From NCBI GenBank assembly GCA_003991915.1, contig RQTK01000133.1, forward strand, positions 298,861-362,860: 64,000 nucleotides of DNA. Direction: 5' to 3'. This stretch comes from Elysia chlorotica (Eukaryota > Mollusca > Gastropoda > Plakobranchidae). Shown here piece after piece: positions 12,801 through 22,126 of the stretch. The position numbers were made by a program, and so were the translations under genes. Position 1 is the stretch's first letter. The number at the start of each line of letters is the position of its first letter. The notes under the pieces are model-generated. The model had not been told where the DNA came from, made no database searches, and saw only the letters and a program-made list of their open reading frames with translations.

Positions 12801-15800
12801 AAGATAGTGCTCGTTGCAGATTAAATTTAGTTTCGTTTGACGTAAAGCTATGCTCGATTTTAGACCCCCACCTCGCTCTGTAGCATTATTTTTGCTTTGG
12901 TTCATTGGTATCCAGTTCTAATGGCAAATGCACGTCTCTCTGATCTTATCATGGATTTGTTTCAGTCCAGAGAGGCAGATGAGCCGCTTGGTTAGAGTGC
13001 TAGATAGCCCAGTGGCTAGAGCTCTAGACTGACGAGCTGGGGATACGAGGTTCAAACCTTCGTTGATACCGCCGTCATCTTCCATCATATTAGTAGAATT
13101 ATATCTTGAAATGAATGTCATGATACTTGCCACTTGCACCATGTTCAATTAATTTATAAAAACGAACCTCTTAATTCTAAAACTCACCAAATCCCCCATA
13201 TAACATTGCACAAAAAAAGGGGGGGGGGGGGGGGTTGCTAAAGTGTGTTGCTTCTGTATTACTTGACTTGTGATAGTATTATGTTTGTTAACAAAGACAG
13301 ATTTTATATTTGCAACATATCTTATAGACAGACTTGTATGTGTGAAATAAGCGTTTAACTTGTGAGTCTTTTAGCAAAATTCCATGATGTGGTTTGGTTT
13401 CACTGATGGTGAAATCTAGAATATCTAGAAGTTTCACTTTAACCACTCCACTTAGGACTACTGTATTGTATTTCGTTAGAGCTTTGTACTGACGTGCAAG
13501 AGGTCTGAGGATAGAATCTAAGTTTGTGCACTCGTTTCCATAAAAATAGGAACTAAATTATTTTTCGGTTAACTTGACTCCAATTCACTGGAATGTAATT
13601 ATAATAAATATAATAAATTTGAGTGTACAAACTATATCAGTCAACCAACCACCATTCTCTCAACCATTTCTTTTGTGTAGTATAACGGTTATCCAGTGTT
13701 TTAATTTTCTGTCTTACTCAAACTCACTGAAATAATGTATCCCTCCCCCCTTCCTCCCCCCATCCACACACTGTAAATCTATATGAGTAGACACACTACA
13801 TCAGTTATTAAACCAACCACATTTCTCTCACCATTTTCATTTGTGAATTATATAATAGTAATGCAGTGGGCCTTTTTCCATTTTTATCAACTCTTCTCCG
13901 ACTCACTCAACTGAACCTTTCCCATACCCAACCCCTCTTCTGTAAAGTGGACGCTCTACATTTTTGTTAAAGAACCATCTTTCCTGTTTATGCCTCCCCT
14001 CCCACAGTGCGCAGAGGCCAGAAGAAGCGGCGCCCTGGTGAGGACGGAGTCAAGGAGACGGTCTGCCCGATCTGTAACGAGCGCCTGACAGGGGCCACAG
14101 AGGAGCTGAACGCTCACGTGGAACTCTGCCTCAAACAGGTCGGCCCGCCTATAACATAAACGTTTTTCTATGATCCCGCAAATACAATGGCATATCTCTT
14201 TGGGTCTTTTTTTTTTTTTTTATAATTACCTGAGAAGGAAAAAATTTCTGTGTTTTTAGTTCAAACAGGTCCCAGGTCCGAGTACATATTTGTAGGTTAT
14301 CATTTGCTGGAAATGTGATATCTTTATATATAACTCAACAAGTTGATTTTGCAGCAATGAGAATCAAATGGCGCTATTTTTAGGTTTTTTTCCTAAATTC
14401 TTACTTTTAAACTAATGAAGATATTACAAATTTCAAAACTTCAGCTTTTTATCTTTCAAATACATTGTCTAAACTCACGGTGTAGCTTTACATACACGCA
14501 ATGTCTGTTTAGTCAAGTATAAGCTGGTGACTGTTTTATTATGTATTTATAACATACAGTATTACATTACTATTTTGTAACTCTTTTTTTTTTTACCTTC
14601 CCTTTATCTTATTTAACCTTGAAGTCTTTGTCTGTCTTTCCCACAGAGGAGCGGTGTGGAGGAGGAGGAGCCCGTGGACGTGGAGGGCGAGTTTGAGGAG
14701 TACGAGTGGGCGGGCCAGACCAGGGTCAGAGCAACCTCCATGCTGGAGGGAGGCTTCTCAGGTACGCTCAACTTGACACAATCTCCATCCATGATCCACC
14801 AAGTGGCGTTCTTTGTAGTGTTGGCAATCATGCCCCTTCACTTTTGCCAGGCCTTCGCTGCCTCGTATGTCTCTGGCACTTTCTCTTTGCTAAGCCAAGG
14901 CCCAATTTATGAGTCTGTCCAGTATCTTTTCTCGTTTTCCCTTGCTGGAATTCCCTTTAATTATTCCAGTTGTTTGAAGATGTTCCAGATAAACGACGAT
15001 TTTTGTTGTCTGTGGTTTCCCCCTAATGTGTTAAACTCTAGATTAATCGATATCATCTCTTGTCTTATTGTCATGGTCTTGTTTCCTCATTGTCATCTTC
15101 TAAAGCTTCATGATTTGTTTCACTATCTATCTCTGTGTTGTAGTTTTGTACCTAAAATCTTCATCTCACACTTTTTTCTTTTTAGTAGATAACCAGCTAC
15201 TGCTCATTTTCTCTGTCTCCCATTTCTCTATCTCGTATAAAGTCATTCTTTCCTTAGGTCCATCATTCCAAATTTTGATGGTCAATCTATTTATCTAATT
15301 TTCTTTCCATACTAGACCTGCCAGCAAAAAAATATTGAAGAGGTAGTGGGAAATGGAAAATGATAAATGAAAGTGCTGAAAGGTAGGTAACCATGATGTT
15401 TGCAGTCAGCAGTACACTTCATGATGTTTTTGTATAATTCTTGTCTTCCACCAGGTTCAGGATTTCAGATCAGCAAAAAGGGATCCGACGAAGACGCAGA
15501 GCTCAATGTAGATGGTGATGACACAGAAGAGTATGGGAAACCTCAGTATCCTTTCTGCTGTCTTATTAAAATTTATAACATACAGCTAACACAGAACGGA
15601 CCTACAGAAAACTTATGAAAATATTACTCTATAGCCCTATGATTTTACCAAGTTTGGCTTCAAAGGTGTGGTACACATCAATTGTCTGTCTAATTTTTAT
15701 TTTCCGTTAATAAGTCTAATAACATTGCAAATGAAAGAATGTTGACTGTTTGAATACTTGTGTGGCTAAACCTTAACCAACTTGTCAAGATTCAGCGAGA

Positions 15801-18800
15801 GAGACATGGTGCCTCTTGGAGCCAATGGTGATAGTCCGGGAACAAGTGGATCCTCGCAGATGTTTCCACGAGAAAGCAGGTAGGATGTTTCAGACCCTTC
15901 ATTAGCTCTTTTGAATAATCAGCAACAGCAAGAAAAATATTTACAATTATAATGTATTTTAAATTGATAGTTAGAAGCATGAATACTTTTTTATTATTTT
16001 ATGTTTTGTAAGAAAGTAAGTAAAAACTGAAGAAATGTTACAACAAAGAAAAAAAATGTAAATTATGCCATCGACTTCTAACTCAATTAATTGTACTATT
16101 TGAATGTGGCACAAATGTTTGATATGTAATTTATTTGTACCTGGGTATGTGTAAATCTAATCAATTACTGCTATCTTTTCCAAGTCTTTTTTTTAAATTT
16201 TTTTTAATATTAATTTTCCGTTCTGTTTTACCCCTTGTTCTCCAGTTTTGCCTCCAGAACAGATACCGTGAATTCTGATGGTGAGAGATCAATGTCTCCT
16301 TATTTTTTTTTTTACTTTGAAATTATTCAGGAAAATAAAAAATAAAACATGTTTTTTTTTTTACAATTAAGGCATCAGAGAATTGTTCGCTACCCTTGAA
16401 TCGAGATAATAGTTTTATAGCATTTACCTCCAAAACTAAAAGCGGAAAAATTCCCACTTTCAATCCCCAAAGTTACTGAAATGAGCAGGGTAATTTTGTA
16501 ATTTTAATATCAGTACTGACTAGTGCTCTCTAAAATTTACCAAAAACTGTTTAAAACTTAAATCCTTAATTTAATGATGAAAAAATTAGAGATAAAACAA
16601 ATATTCCCAGCATTTAGAATTCACTCTTTTAAATTGCATTAAAAATTGAATTTGTTTGCAATATCTACAGAAAATAACTGTTCTGTTTACAATTCCACCT
16701 CACTGACTATAGAAAAGAGTATTTTCATTGTGCTGAATGTTATCTCTGTGTGATCCATATGTTTCAGGTGCCGGCTGTAGCAGCTCCTCGGTACCGTACA
16801 AAGCTTTTGACGCCTCCAACTGTGATGAAGGGTGAGCTCTTGTTAAACACTCAGTCTCACATTTGATGGAAACTCAGTCCAAGCAGATCACCAAGGATAG
16901 CCAGTTCAGTAGCTATGATAAACAATATCTGCAACAAAGGGTCATATGTCACATATAGACATTGTCAGCCAGTAACCATAAGAATAAAATATTTAAACCT
17001 ATACTTAAAATACTTTGTTTCCTTTAAGTAGTGATTGTAAACGTTGTTTGTTGAAAAGGGTATTGAAAGATTATGTCGCTGAGCTACATGGTTGATACAT
17101 GAGCCGCTGCACTGAGCTCAGTCAAAATTCGGACGAGTGTTATGCATGAGAAAAGAAATTCAATAAAAGAGGTGGCAGCTTGGTTAGTGTTTGAGCTCTA
17201 GACTGACGGGTAGGAGGTGCAATGATTAGATCTCAGAAGGTGTACATGATGCTTAGAGAAACCTAAAAAAATCTATTTAAAGTTTATGGCATAAAAGAAC
17301 TTAGCAATTGAAAGTAGAAGTCATTCAAAACATATAGAATATCTCATAGAAAAGGTAACGATACAATGTAGAAGTACCCAGTACTTTTATTAATATACTT
17401 CAAATATCTATTGTTACGGTGTGGAAGTTTTGTTAAATTTATAAAATGACTAGTGATACATTGTATATGTTCATTATAGAATATGGACATAAGTAGTAAT
17501 TTTCTCTTTGTGTCAGCAGTAGTGGGCAGACTACATCCGCATTGCTGTCAGCTCTGAGAATGAAGCTGAGCGACCTGCAGGCAGAGAAAGCAGAGAAACA
17601 GAAGTGCTTGATATGTATGGTAAGTGTTCTTTGGAGGTGGATGAGCTGGCTTAAGTGTTATAGCACTGGGCATCTGTTCAGAAAATCCTCGGTTAAATCC
17701 TATTATCAGGCAAATTGTCCAGTTTTGTCCCCGACTGCTTGGATTGGAGTATAATGTGACGGACAAAAGCATTTTTACCACATCTCTGTTTTTGTGTGGC
17801 AGCTTTTAAGATTGTCTTGGCACCCATCTACAATAATATAGCTTAGTTGCTAATGTTGGATGTTAAGAAATTAACCTTTAACTTTACCTTTGTACTCTTT
17901 TGAACCTTGGGAAACAGGCCCTGGGCTGATACACATTTTTACTGCGAAAAGGTCCAGATCTCCCAAGTGCCCAATATCAAAATTGGTGTCGAAGTCTTCA
18001 ACTTTTCAGATTTTATCTTATCATTGAATTTTTAAAGGAGAAAAGTTGTTTTTTTCAAAATATGATGCCGTTGTATACTCAATTGGGCTATGGAATGAAT
18101 AACCAATAAATTCAAGAATTTTATGTTGCAAGTATTTCAGGACATTTTTAACTATATGTAGTTTACAGTTTAGCGTTCTTGTCATCGTTTGTTTCTAACT
18201 ACATGTAGTTCATAGTTAAGCTTTCTTGTCATCGTTTGTTTCTAACTACATGTAGTTCACAGTTTAGCGTTCTTGTCATCGTTTGTTTGTAACTATTATA
18301 AGTTCAATTAAATATTCTTGTTATTGTCTGAAAATTGTATTTCTAACTATGAAGACATACAGTCAACTAAGTTTTCATTTTGAATATTTGTATTAATTTG
18401 CAGGAAGGTTACAAAACCCCTTTGACGTCGATCCAGTGCTGGCATGTGCATTGCGAGAACTGCTGGATGAGAACCCTGGTAAGTAGAAGATACTTGGACT
18501 CATTTGTGTGAAAAATGTTTACGTAGCCAAAAAAAATAAAATAAAAACAAAACTTCCTATAGATTTTTTCCCCTTTAATCAATATTTTCTCCGTGGGAAC
18601 TGCCTTGAGTTTAAGGCATTTTTCCCAGAAAAGTCTCAATAAGTGTTGAAAGTTTGGCATGTTCCCCTTTTTCTGACTGTAGAGAAGGGTTTAACGGTCT
18701 AATCTAATGTTAGGAATAATTGTTGCAATGAGTTTCACATCTAACTGTAACGTCTTCATGTAGATGATTTTACATGCTGTTGAATAATCTTTTTCTCTGT

Positions 18801-18882
18801 CTTTCTGCAGGGAGCCAAGAAGTTGTGTCCACAGTGCAACATGATCACATCGCCTGCAGATCTACGCAGGATCTACTTGTAG
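2374..18882 (+). CDS. RNF220: RNF220-like E3 ubiquitin-protein ligase, C-terminal ~312 residues (5' exons lie left of the window)
   Basis: Exons read as 2374-2416 (tentative), 8705-8782, 9995-10037, 14008-14138, 14647-14761, 15455-15545, 15790-15879, 16246-16280, 16768-16831, 17517-17619, 18404-18478 and 18811-18882 (stop TAG). All have GT-AG borders and phases that join without a shift. The product has, in order, an S/R/P-rich linker, the motif TFLRVRCNRQSRL, a C2HC knuckle (CPIC...H...C), FEEYEWAGQ, GDDTEEYGKPQ, a short Leu/Lys helix, and a C3HC4 RING (CLIC, QCWHVHCENC, CPQC) ending in DLRRIYL at the extreme C-terminus. This order and the terminal RING match vertebrate RNF220, a ligase that ubiquitinates nuclear substrates. 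Vertebrate RNF220 is about 566 residues, so roughly 230 N-terminal residues are expected upstream. The family call is very strong from the fourth exon on; the first exon listed rests only on phase and splice signals. Confidence 0.93.
3489..3557. repeat. (CT)n microsatellite
   Basis: About 69 bases of CT with one TTT interruption, within a longer pyrimidine-rich stretch starting near 3340. Its open frames on both strands are simple-sequence artefacts. Confidence 0.95.
3789..3887 (-). mobile_element. tRNA-like SINE head fragment
   Basis: On the minus strand it reads GGGGCGAGCTGGCGTGAGTG then GTAGAGCATTGACCTCC, followed by a near-perfect B box (GGGTTCGAGTCC). This is the 5' head of the family seen at 46.5 kb; the body is missing. 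It is not a functional tRNA gene, because no closed acceptor stem is apparent. Confidence 0.6.
3973..4010. repeat. Inverted repeat (hairpin)
   Basis: The arms CGCCCCAGACTTA (3973-3985) and TAGGTCTGGGGCG (3998-4010) are complementary at 12 of 13 positions, with a 12-base loop. The function is unknown. Confidence 0.7.
4290..4585. repeat. Degenerate tandem repeat around GAGATATCTACATG
   Basis: Phrases such as TTGTTATGAGATATCTAGATGG, each followed by a TTGC..CGATAG-like stretch, recur four or five times. The spacing is irregular, roughly 60-120 bases, and divergence is strong. This was judged by eye only. Confidence 0.45.
6068..6312 (+). mobile_element. tRNA-derived SINE copy
   Basis: It has a head with GGTAGAACATCGGCTTTCAACGCAGG and a B-box-like segment (GTGACCCGAGCC). 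The middle is GTTTAATGTGACTGGCTGAGACAGG. The tail is GTCTTGGGGCCTGCCCACAATATAGCCTATGTA, ending in CGCTAAGCGATAAC. Its length and order match the copy at 20.3 kb. Confidence 0.8.
7073..7320 (+). mobile_element. tRNA-derived SINE copy, diverged
   Basis: It has the head GGGTAGCTCAGTACAGTACG, a B-box-like AGTACGAATCCCCG, then ACTGGTTGGGTCGTTGTC, and the tail TTTAGTCTTGTGGCCCATCC. It is more diverged than the neighbouring copy at 6.1 kb. Confidence 0.65.
8100..8700. repeat. Minisatellite: four 60-bp units built from a ~12-bp TCTGATNTAATG motif
   Basis: Positions 8461-8520, 8521-8580, 8581-8640 and 8641-8700 are four consecutive 60-bp units. Each contains GTTCTAATGTCTGATG, then CTCACCTAAAGTCTGA, then a TAATG phrase, and they differ at few positions. 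Upstream to about 8100 the same short motif continues in degenerate form. The array ends five bases before the RNF220 exon at 8705. The period is divisible by three, so a 166-codon frame stays open through it, but that frame is not the RNF220 frame. Confidence 0.9.
8791..8873. repeat. (CT)n microsatellite next to an RNF220 donor site
   Basis: An uninterrupted CT run of about 83 bases begins only eight bases after the exon donor at 8783. Confidence 0.97.
9120..9215 (-). mobile_element. tRNA-like SINE head, second type
   Basis: On the minus strand it reads ACTAGCTCGGTCTGCAAGTGG, then GACTGACGAGCAGGAGGCC, then a B-box-like GAAGTTCAAATCCCAGC. A related head occurs at about 13.0 kb. No tail of the main family is attached. 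Confidence 0.5.
9557..9844. repeat. Two (CT)n arrays
   Basis: Pure CT runs at 9557-9594 and 9797-9844, separated by about 200 bases of unique sequence. Both lie in the intron before the RNF220 exon at 9995. Confidence 0.95.
10330..10394. repeat. Perfect 17-bp inverted repeat (hairpin)
   Basis: CACAAACATGACGTAGC (10330-10346) is exactly complementary to GCTACGTCATGTTTGTG (10378-10394), with 31 bases between. Pairing continues imperfectly outward (GGCAGCAGG against TTTACTACC). Each arm contains TGACGTAG, close to a CRE half-palindrome. It could be a MITE remnant or a hairpin transcript. Confidence 0.85.
12985..13070 (+). mobile_element. tRNA-like SINE head, second type
   Basis: It reads GCCCAGTGGCTAGAGCTCTAG, then ACTGACGAGCTGGGGATACG, then a B-box-like GAGGTTCAAACCTTCG. 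The same head is recognisable on the minus strand at 9.1 kb and degraded near 17.2 kb. Confidence 0.55.
13219..13234. repeat. G16 homopolymer
   Basis: A run of sixteen G preceded by seven A. It sits close to the visible change in base composition and could form a G-quadruplex. Its length is likely to be inexact in the assembly. Confidence 0.9.
17165..17230 (+). mobile_element. Degraded tRNA-like SINE head
   Basis: GGCAGCTTGGTTAGTGTTTG followed by GCTCTAGACTGACGGGTAGG parallels the 13.0 kb copy. No body follows. Confidence 0.4.
17517..18882 (+). CDS. RNF220: RNF220 RING-finger exons
   Basis: Three exons (17517-17619, 18404-18478, 18811-18882) encode a short amphipathic helix followed by the complete RING. 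The first ends just after CLICM, the second carries PLTSIQCWHVHCENCWMRTL, and the third carries GAKKLCPQCNMITSPADLRRIYL split across its start, then TAG. All eight zinc ligands are present (Cys-Cys, Cys-His, Cys-Cys, Cys-Cys), so the ligase should be catalytically competent. The intron at 17620-18403 contains a degraded SINE and a 47-bp tandem repeat. Confidence 0.95.
17635..17880 (+). mobile_element. tRNA-derived SINE copy inside the RNF220 RING intron
   Basis: It begins GATGAGCTGGCTTAAGTGTTATAGCAC and continues CAAATTGTCCAGTTTTGTCCCC. Then come GAGTATAATGTGACGG, GTGTGGCAGC, and a tail with ATAATATAGCTTAGTTGCTAATGTTGGATGTTAAG. The whole architecture is present but mutated. It starts about 16 bases after the donor at 17620. 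Confidence 0.7.
18150..18330. repeat. 47-bp tandem repeat (three full copies and a partial)
   Basis: Copies start at 18150, 18197 and 18244, with a degraded partial from 18291. Each begins with a palindrome of the type AACTACATGTAGTT and continues with CTTGTCATCGTTTGTTT. It lies in the intron that splits the RING. Confidence 0.9.
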
Positions 18883-20080
18883 AACTTACATCGTTTGTTT
18901 TTGCTTGAGTACATTTGACAAAACTTCACATCTAGAAGAGCGATAGCACAGGGACTGTCCTGCTCAGGACGTAATTTAGTATTCTTTATGTAAAGATTAT
19001 GCAATAAGTGTTTATAAAATTTTCTGCACATGAAATACTGATCTATAAACAAGAATAAGTCCATGACAAAGGTTTCAACTATACTGAAGTCCAATTCATC
19101 TGAGATGCTTGAAATATGCAGTTCAAATTGATAAAATAAACTCTATGCAGGGGTAAATGCATGCAGAAAAGGTGTATTTATTCATTCTTATCAAGCTTCA
19201 ATAATGTCAAACATGGTAGGAACCTATGCATGTGTTATAGTTTAGGAAGTTTTGAACTGTTTATCCTGTTGAATTTTGTTTATAAGTGAGAGCAGATCTT
19301 GCACTGCTGCATACTAAATGCATTTTGAATTATCATGAAATAACTTGCATCCTTTTAAATAAGTATTTAAACAAACGATAGTATTCAAGAATAATACTGA
19401 TTTACTGCACAGATAATTCCTTGTGGTGACTTTTGTTGTCAATAAAACATCAGTGTCTCATGCCTTGTGGATTTAATCTATCGTTAAAATGTCAGACTGG
19501 GCTAAGCCGAAACTGAATGAGGAAAAAAATATAGGTTTTATTATATCTAGTGCATTCGCCTTTTTTTTTATTATTATTTTTTTTTTTTTAAAGAAAATTG
19601 ATTATTATTCCAAGGAAATATGAAAAAAATTAGAGGAGGCCAACAGCATCTGTATATTCAAAATTCAATATTATTGCTGTCACAGGGAATATCACTTTCC
19701 TTGAATACATGTTTGTGACATAGTCATAGTCTTCATCAATGTAAATTTAATGACAATTGGAATATTTCACTTAATTATATAAAATGAGAAGCATTGTAAC
19801 TTGTAAGCAGTGTTTTAATTGTATCTTTTTATGACTGCAGTAATAAATTGACAAAAGGTGTAAACGTTTTACTCTGGAAAATTGTTGCTGAATAAAATGA
19901 TTTTAAGTCAAGTGTTTGAACCATAAATTGATGCTCTTTTGTTTTTAGCAAAGCTGTAAATATGACAATAAAACATAATTATTTTTCAATTCATTAATAT
20001 GTAATGATAATACTGTAATATCAAGGAAGTGTTGAACATAATGTAAAAAATGTCTGTAATAAAGATTATTTTTTATTTTA
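18883..20080 (+). other. RNF220: RNF220 3' UTR
   Basis: A/T-rich sequence after the TAG. Candidate polyadenylation signals AATAAA occur at 19441, near 19967 and at 20058. The stretch has no sustained open frame. Which signal is used cannot be decided from sequence. Confidence 0.6.
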
Positions 20081-20280
20081 AATTGATGTGTTTAGCTTTT
20101 TTTAAAATATTTTTAAAAATAGATTTCCATTTTTTTTTTTTTTTTACATACATGTTATATTTATTTATGCTGGAGAACTGTTTTACCCTGTTGGGAAGCA
20201 AGCTGACTCGGTCAATAAACTGAAGCAGTTTCTTTCCACAGACTGCTGGTTGGATTTTCCAATCACTCTGCCTTTCCTCC

Positions 20281-20560
20281 ACTGGTGGGCGAACCATCTT
20301 AATTGGTAGAGCGTCGGTTTTCAGATCGTAAGGTCCTTGGTTCAAATTTCACAATTAGTCAAAAATTTATTTGTCCCCCCAGTAGTTGGTTGGTGTCACT
20401 TTAATGTGATCGGCGTAGACAGGAGTTCAGGTCTCACCGTCCTGTCTCCTTTGTGGAAGCACGTAAAATTGTAGGACCTCAGTCTTGGAGGCCCGTCCAC
20501 AATATAGCCTATATAGTGTTGTCATTGGGCATTAAGCAACAAATAAAGAAAGAAAGAAAG
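20281..20560 (+). mobile_element. tRNA-derived SINE, best-preserved copy
   Basis: It has a head with AATTGGTAGAGCGTCGG (A box) and AAGGTCCTTGGTTCAAATTT (B box). The body is TTTGTCCCCCCAGTAGTTGGTTGG then CTTTAATGTGATCGGCGTAGACAGG, and GTGGAAGCACGTAAAATTG. The tail is CAGTCTTGGAGGCCCGTCC then ACAATATAGCCTATATAGTG and GGGCATTAAGCAAC, ending in AAATAAAGAAAGAAAG repeats. Length is about 280 bases. It is just downstream of the RNF220 polyadenylation signals. Confidence 0.85.
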
Positions 20561-22126
20561 AAATCCCTCATTGTTCGGGTACGAGTCACCATAATAAACC
20601 TAACAAAACATGAAGAAATCAAAACTTAGCCTTTGCCTAAAAGAACTGTTATTTCTCATGATCCTTTTTAATCACCATGACAGGGATTATTTCATTCAGT
20701 TTTTATGGGCGTTTTTCTGTCAAATTGTGGGTTGTATTATCAACACACCTAGTTCTTTAAAGTAAAAAAATCATCATAGTTACTCAATTTGCATACTAGA
20801 TCTTTCAGAAAAGGGTTCTTTTGGCTTCTTTGTAAGCCTGTCTCCTTGTGTAACATCGCTTCTCAGATCATCCATTACTGTTACATTTCTTATCCAACAA
20901 ATTGAAGCTGTTCAAATTGTGTTAAATAATATTAAACTGAGAAAAATCTCAGGTATATTGCAAGTTGCATGTGAGAAGAAGTTGAGAACAGGGAATTGAA
21001 CATATCTGAGTTCATCATTTTGTCATTAAAAAATTAAAACGGACGCTTATGTGAAGCAGTAAGTCAATCTGAATTGCTTGTTTGTCAAAACACAGAATTA
21101 TACAATCACATAACTTATTTTCTTTCAGAATTTTAGCAGAGGAAAAAATGCTCCATATATTCTGACCTCACTCACATTTATTTCAATTCTTATTCGCACT
21201 GTAACAATACATACCAAAACATTATCAAGTGCATTTTTTTCCAAATACCTTAATTACCACGAGACTGTCTTTGAACTCCAAATTCCACCCAGATGATAAA
21301 TTAAAATCAAAGTGCAATTGACCATTGGACTAATGTAAAAGTAAAATTAAAATATTCCTCCATATTTTTTTTTATTGTTTATTGTTTTACAGAGTCGTTA
21401 CTGTTAGATTGATTTGAGTGTAAACTACAAAATCATAATACAGTGTAAAGGGATAATTTAATGTTGCATTGAATTGACTTCAGTCCCTGAATTTTGACTT
21501 TCTCGAAGGAACAAAACATCCCCGATAATATTGGTTGCATTACTGAAATAAGCTGATAAGCGTTTATTAGTTTTAAATGTGCATGTGTTTTAAGTATGCT
21601 GTAGAAGTGTACCTAGTTTGGTAAAACTATGCATGTATGTACATGTATAAAAGCATGTATCCAAGTGATCAGAGGTAGGTAAATTAACTTTCTTTATGTG
21701 TTTGTGTGTGTGTGTGAGAGAGAGAGGTGGAAGTGGAGAAGCGAAGATAGTTCCTAATATGCGAATGGCGAACCTGTGGTGACTATTGTGGAATTTCTGC
21801 AATGTACATCATGTACATGTATTCTCTTTACAGAGATGGAGGGAGAGCGACTTTACTTTAACGTCTCCTAAGCTCCCCTAAGGGGTCCTATTCCTATACG
21901 TACATGTATTTCTACAGTGAAGATAAAATGATGTAGTGCCATGGGTGTTTTTCTAGGTCATGTGGTGGTATCGATATCGTCATACCCACAGACATCCAAG
22001 AAGTTGTACATACAGTCGTGGCCCACGGGTTCGATTTTTGTTTGGGAATGGGAATTTGCTCGGACAATCTTTGAGTCTCTCAGTCTCACAGTTAGCCTAC
22101 TAGTTACAGTGATAGTGCACACAACC
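20561..22126. other. Intergenic region and 5' flank of the DFPase-like gene
   Basis: A/T-rich, with no recognisable gene. A (GT)n/(GA)n tract lies near 21700-21725. An acceptor-like TTCTCTTTACAG at 21822-21833 could mark a 5' UTR exon of the DFPase gene. From 21941 the frame of that gene is open (see its entry). Confidence 0.5.

Larger units (their letters stand above)
10038..14007 (+). other. RNF220 intron, no supported exon
   Basis: About 4 kb. It contains a strong inverted repeat at 10330-10394, several unrecognised short open frames (10720-10953, 11506-11763, 12596-12802), a tRNA-like head near 13.0 kb and a G16 run at 13219-13234. Sequence character changes at about 13.1 kb, from CpG-containing and balanced to A/T-rich and CpG-poor. 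Confidence 0.6.

Noticed and set aside
20287-20350. Possible true tRNA gene with A and B boxes
   Set aside because: The acceptor stem does not close, and the sequence continues into the SINE body and tail shared by other copies.
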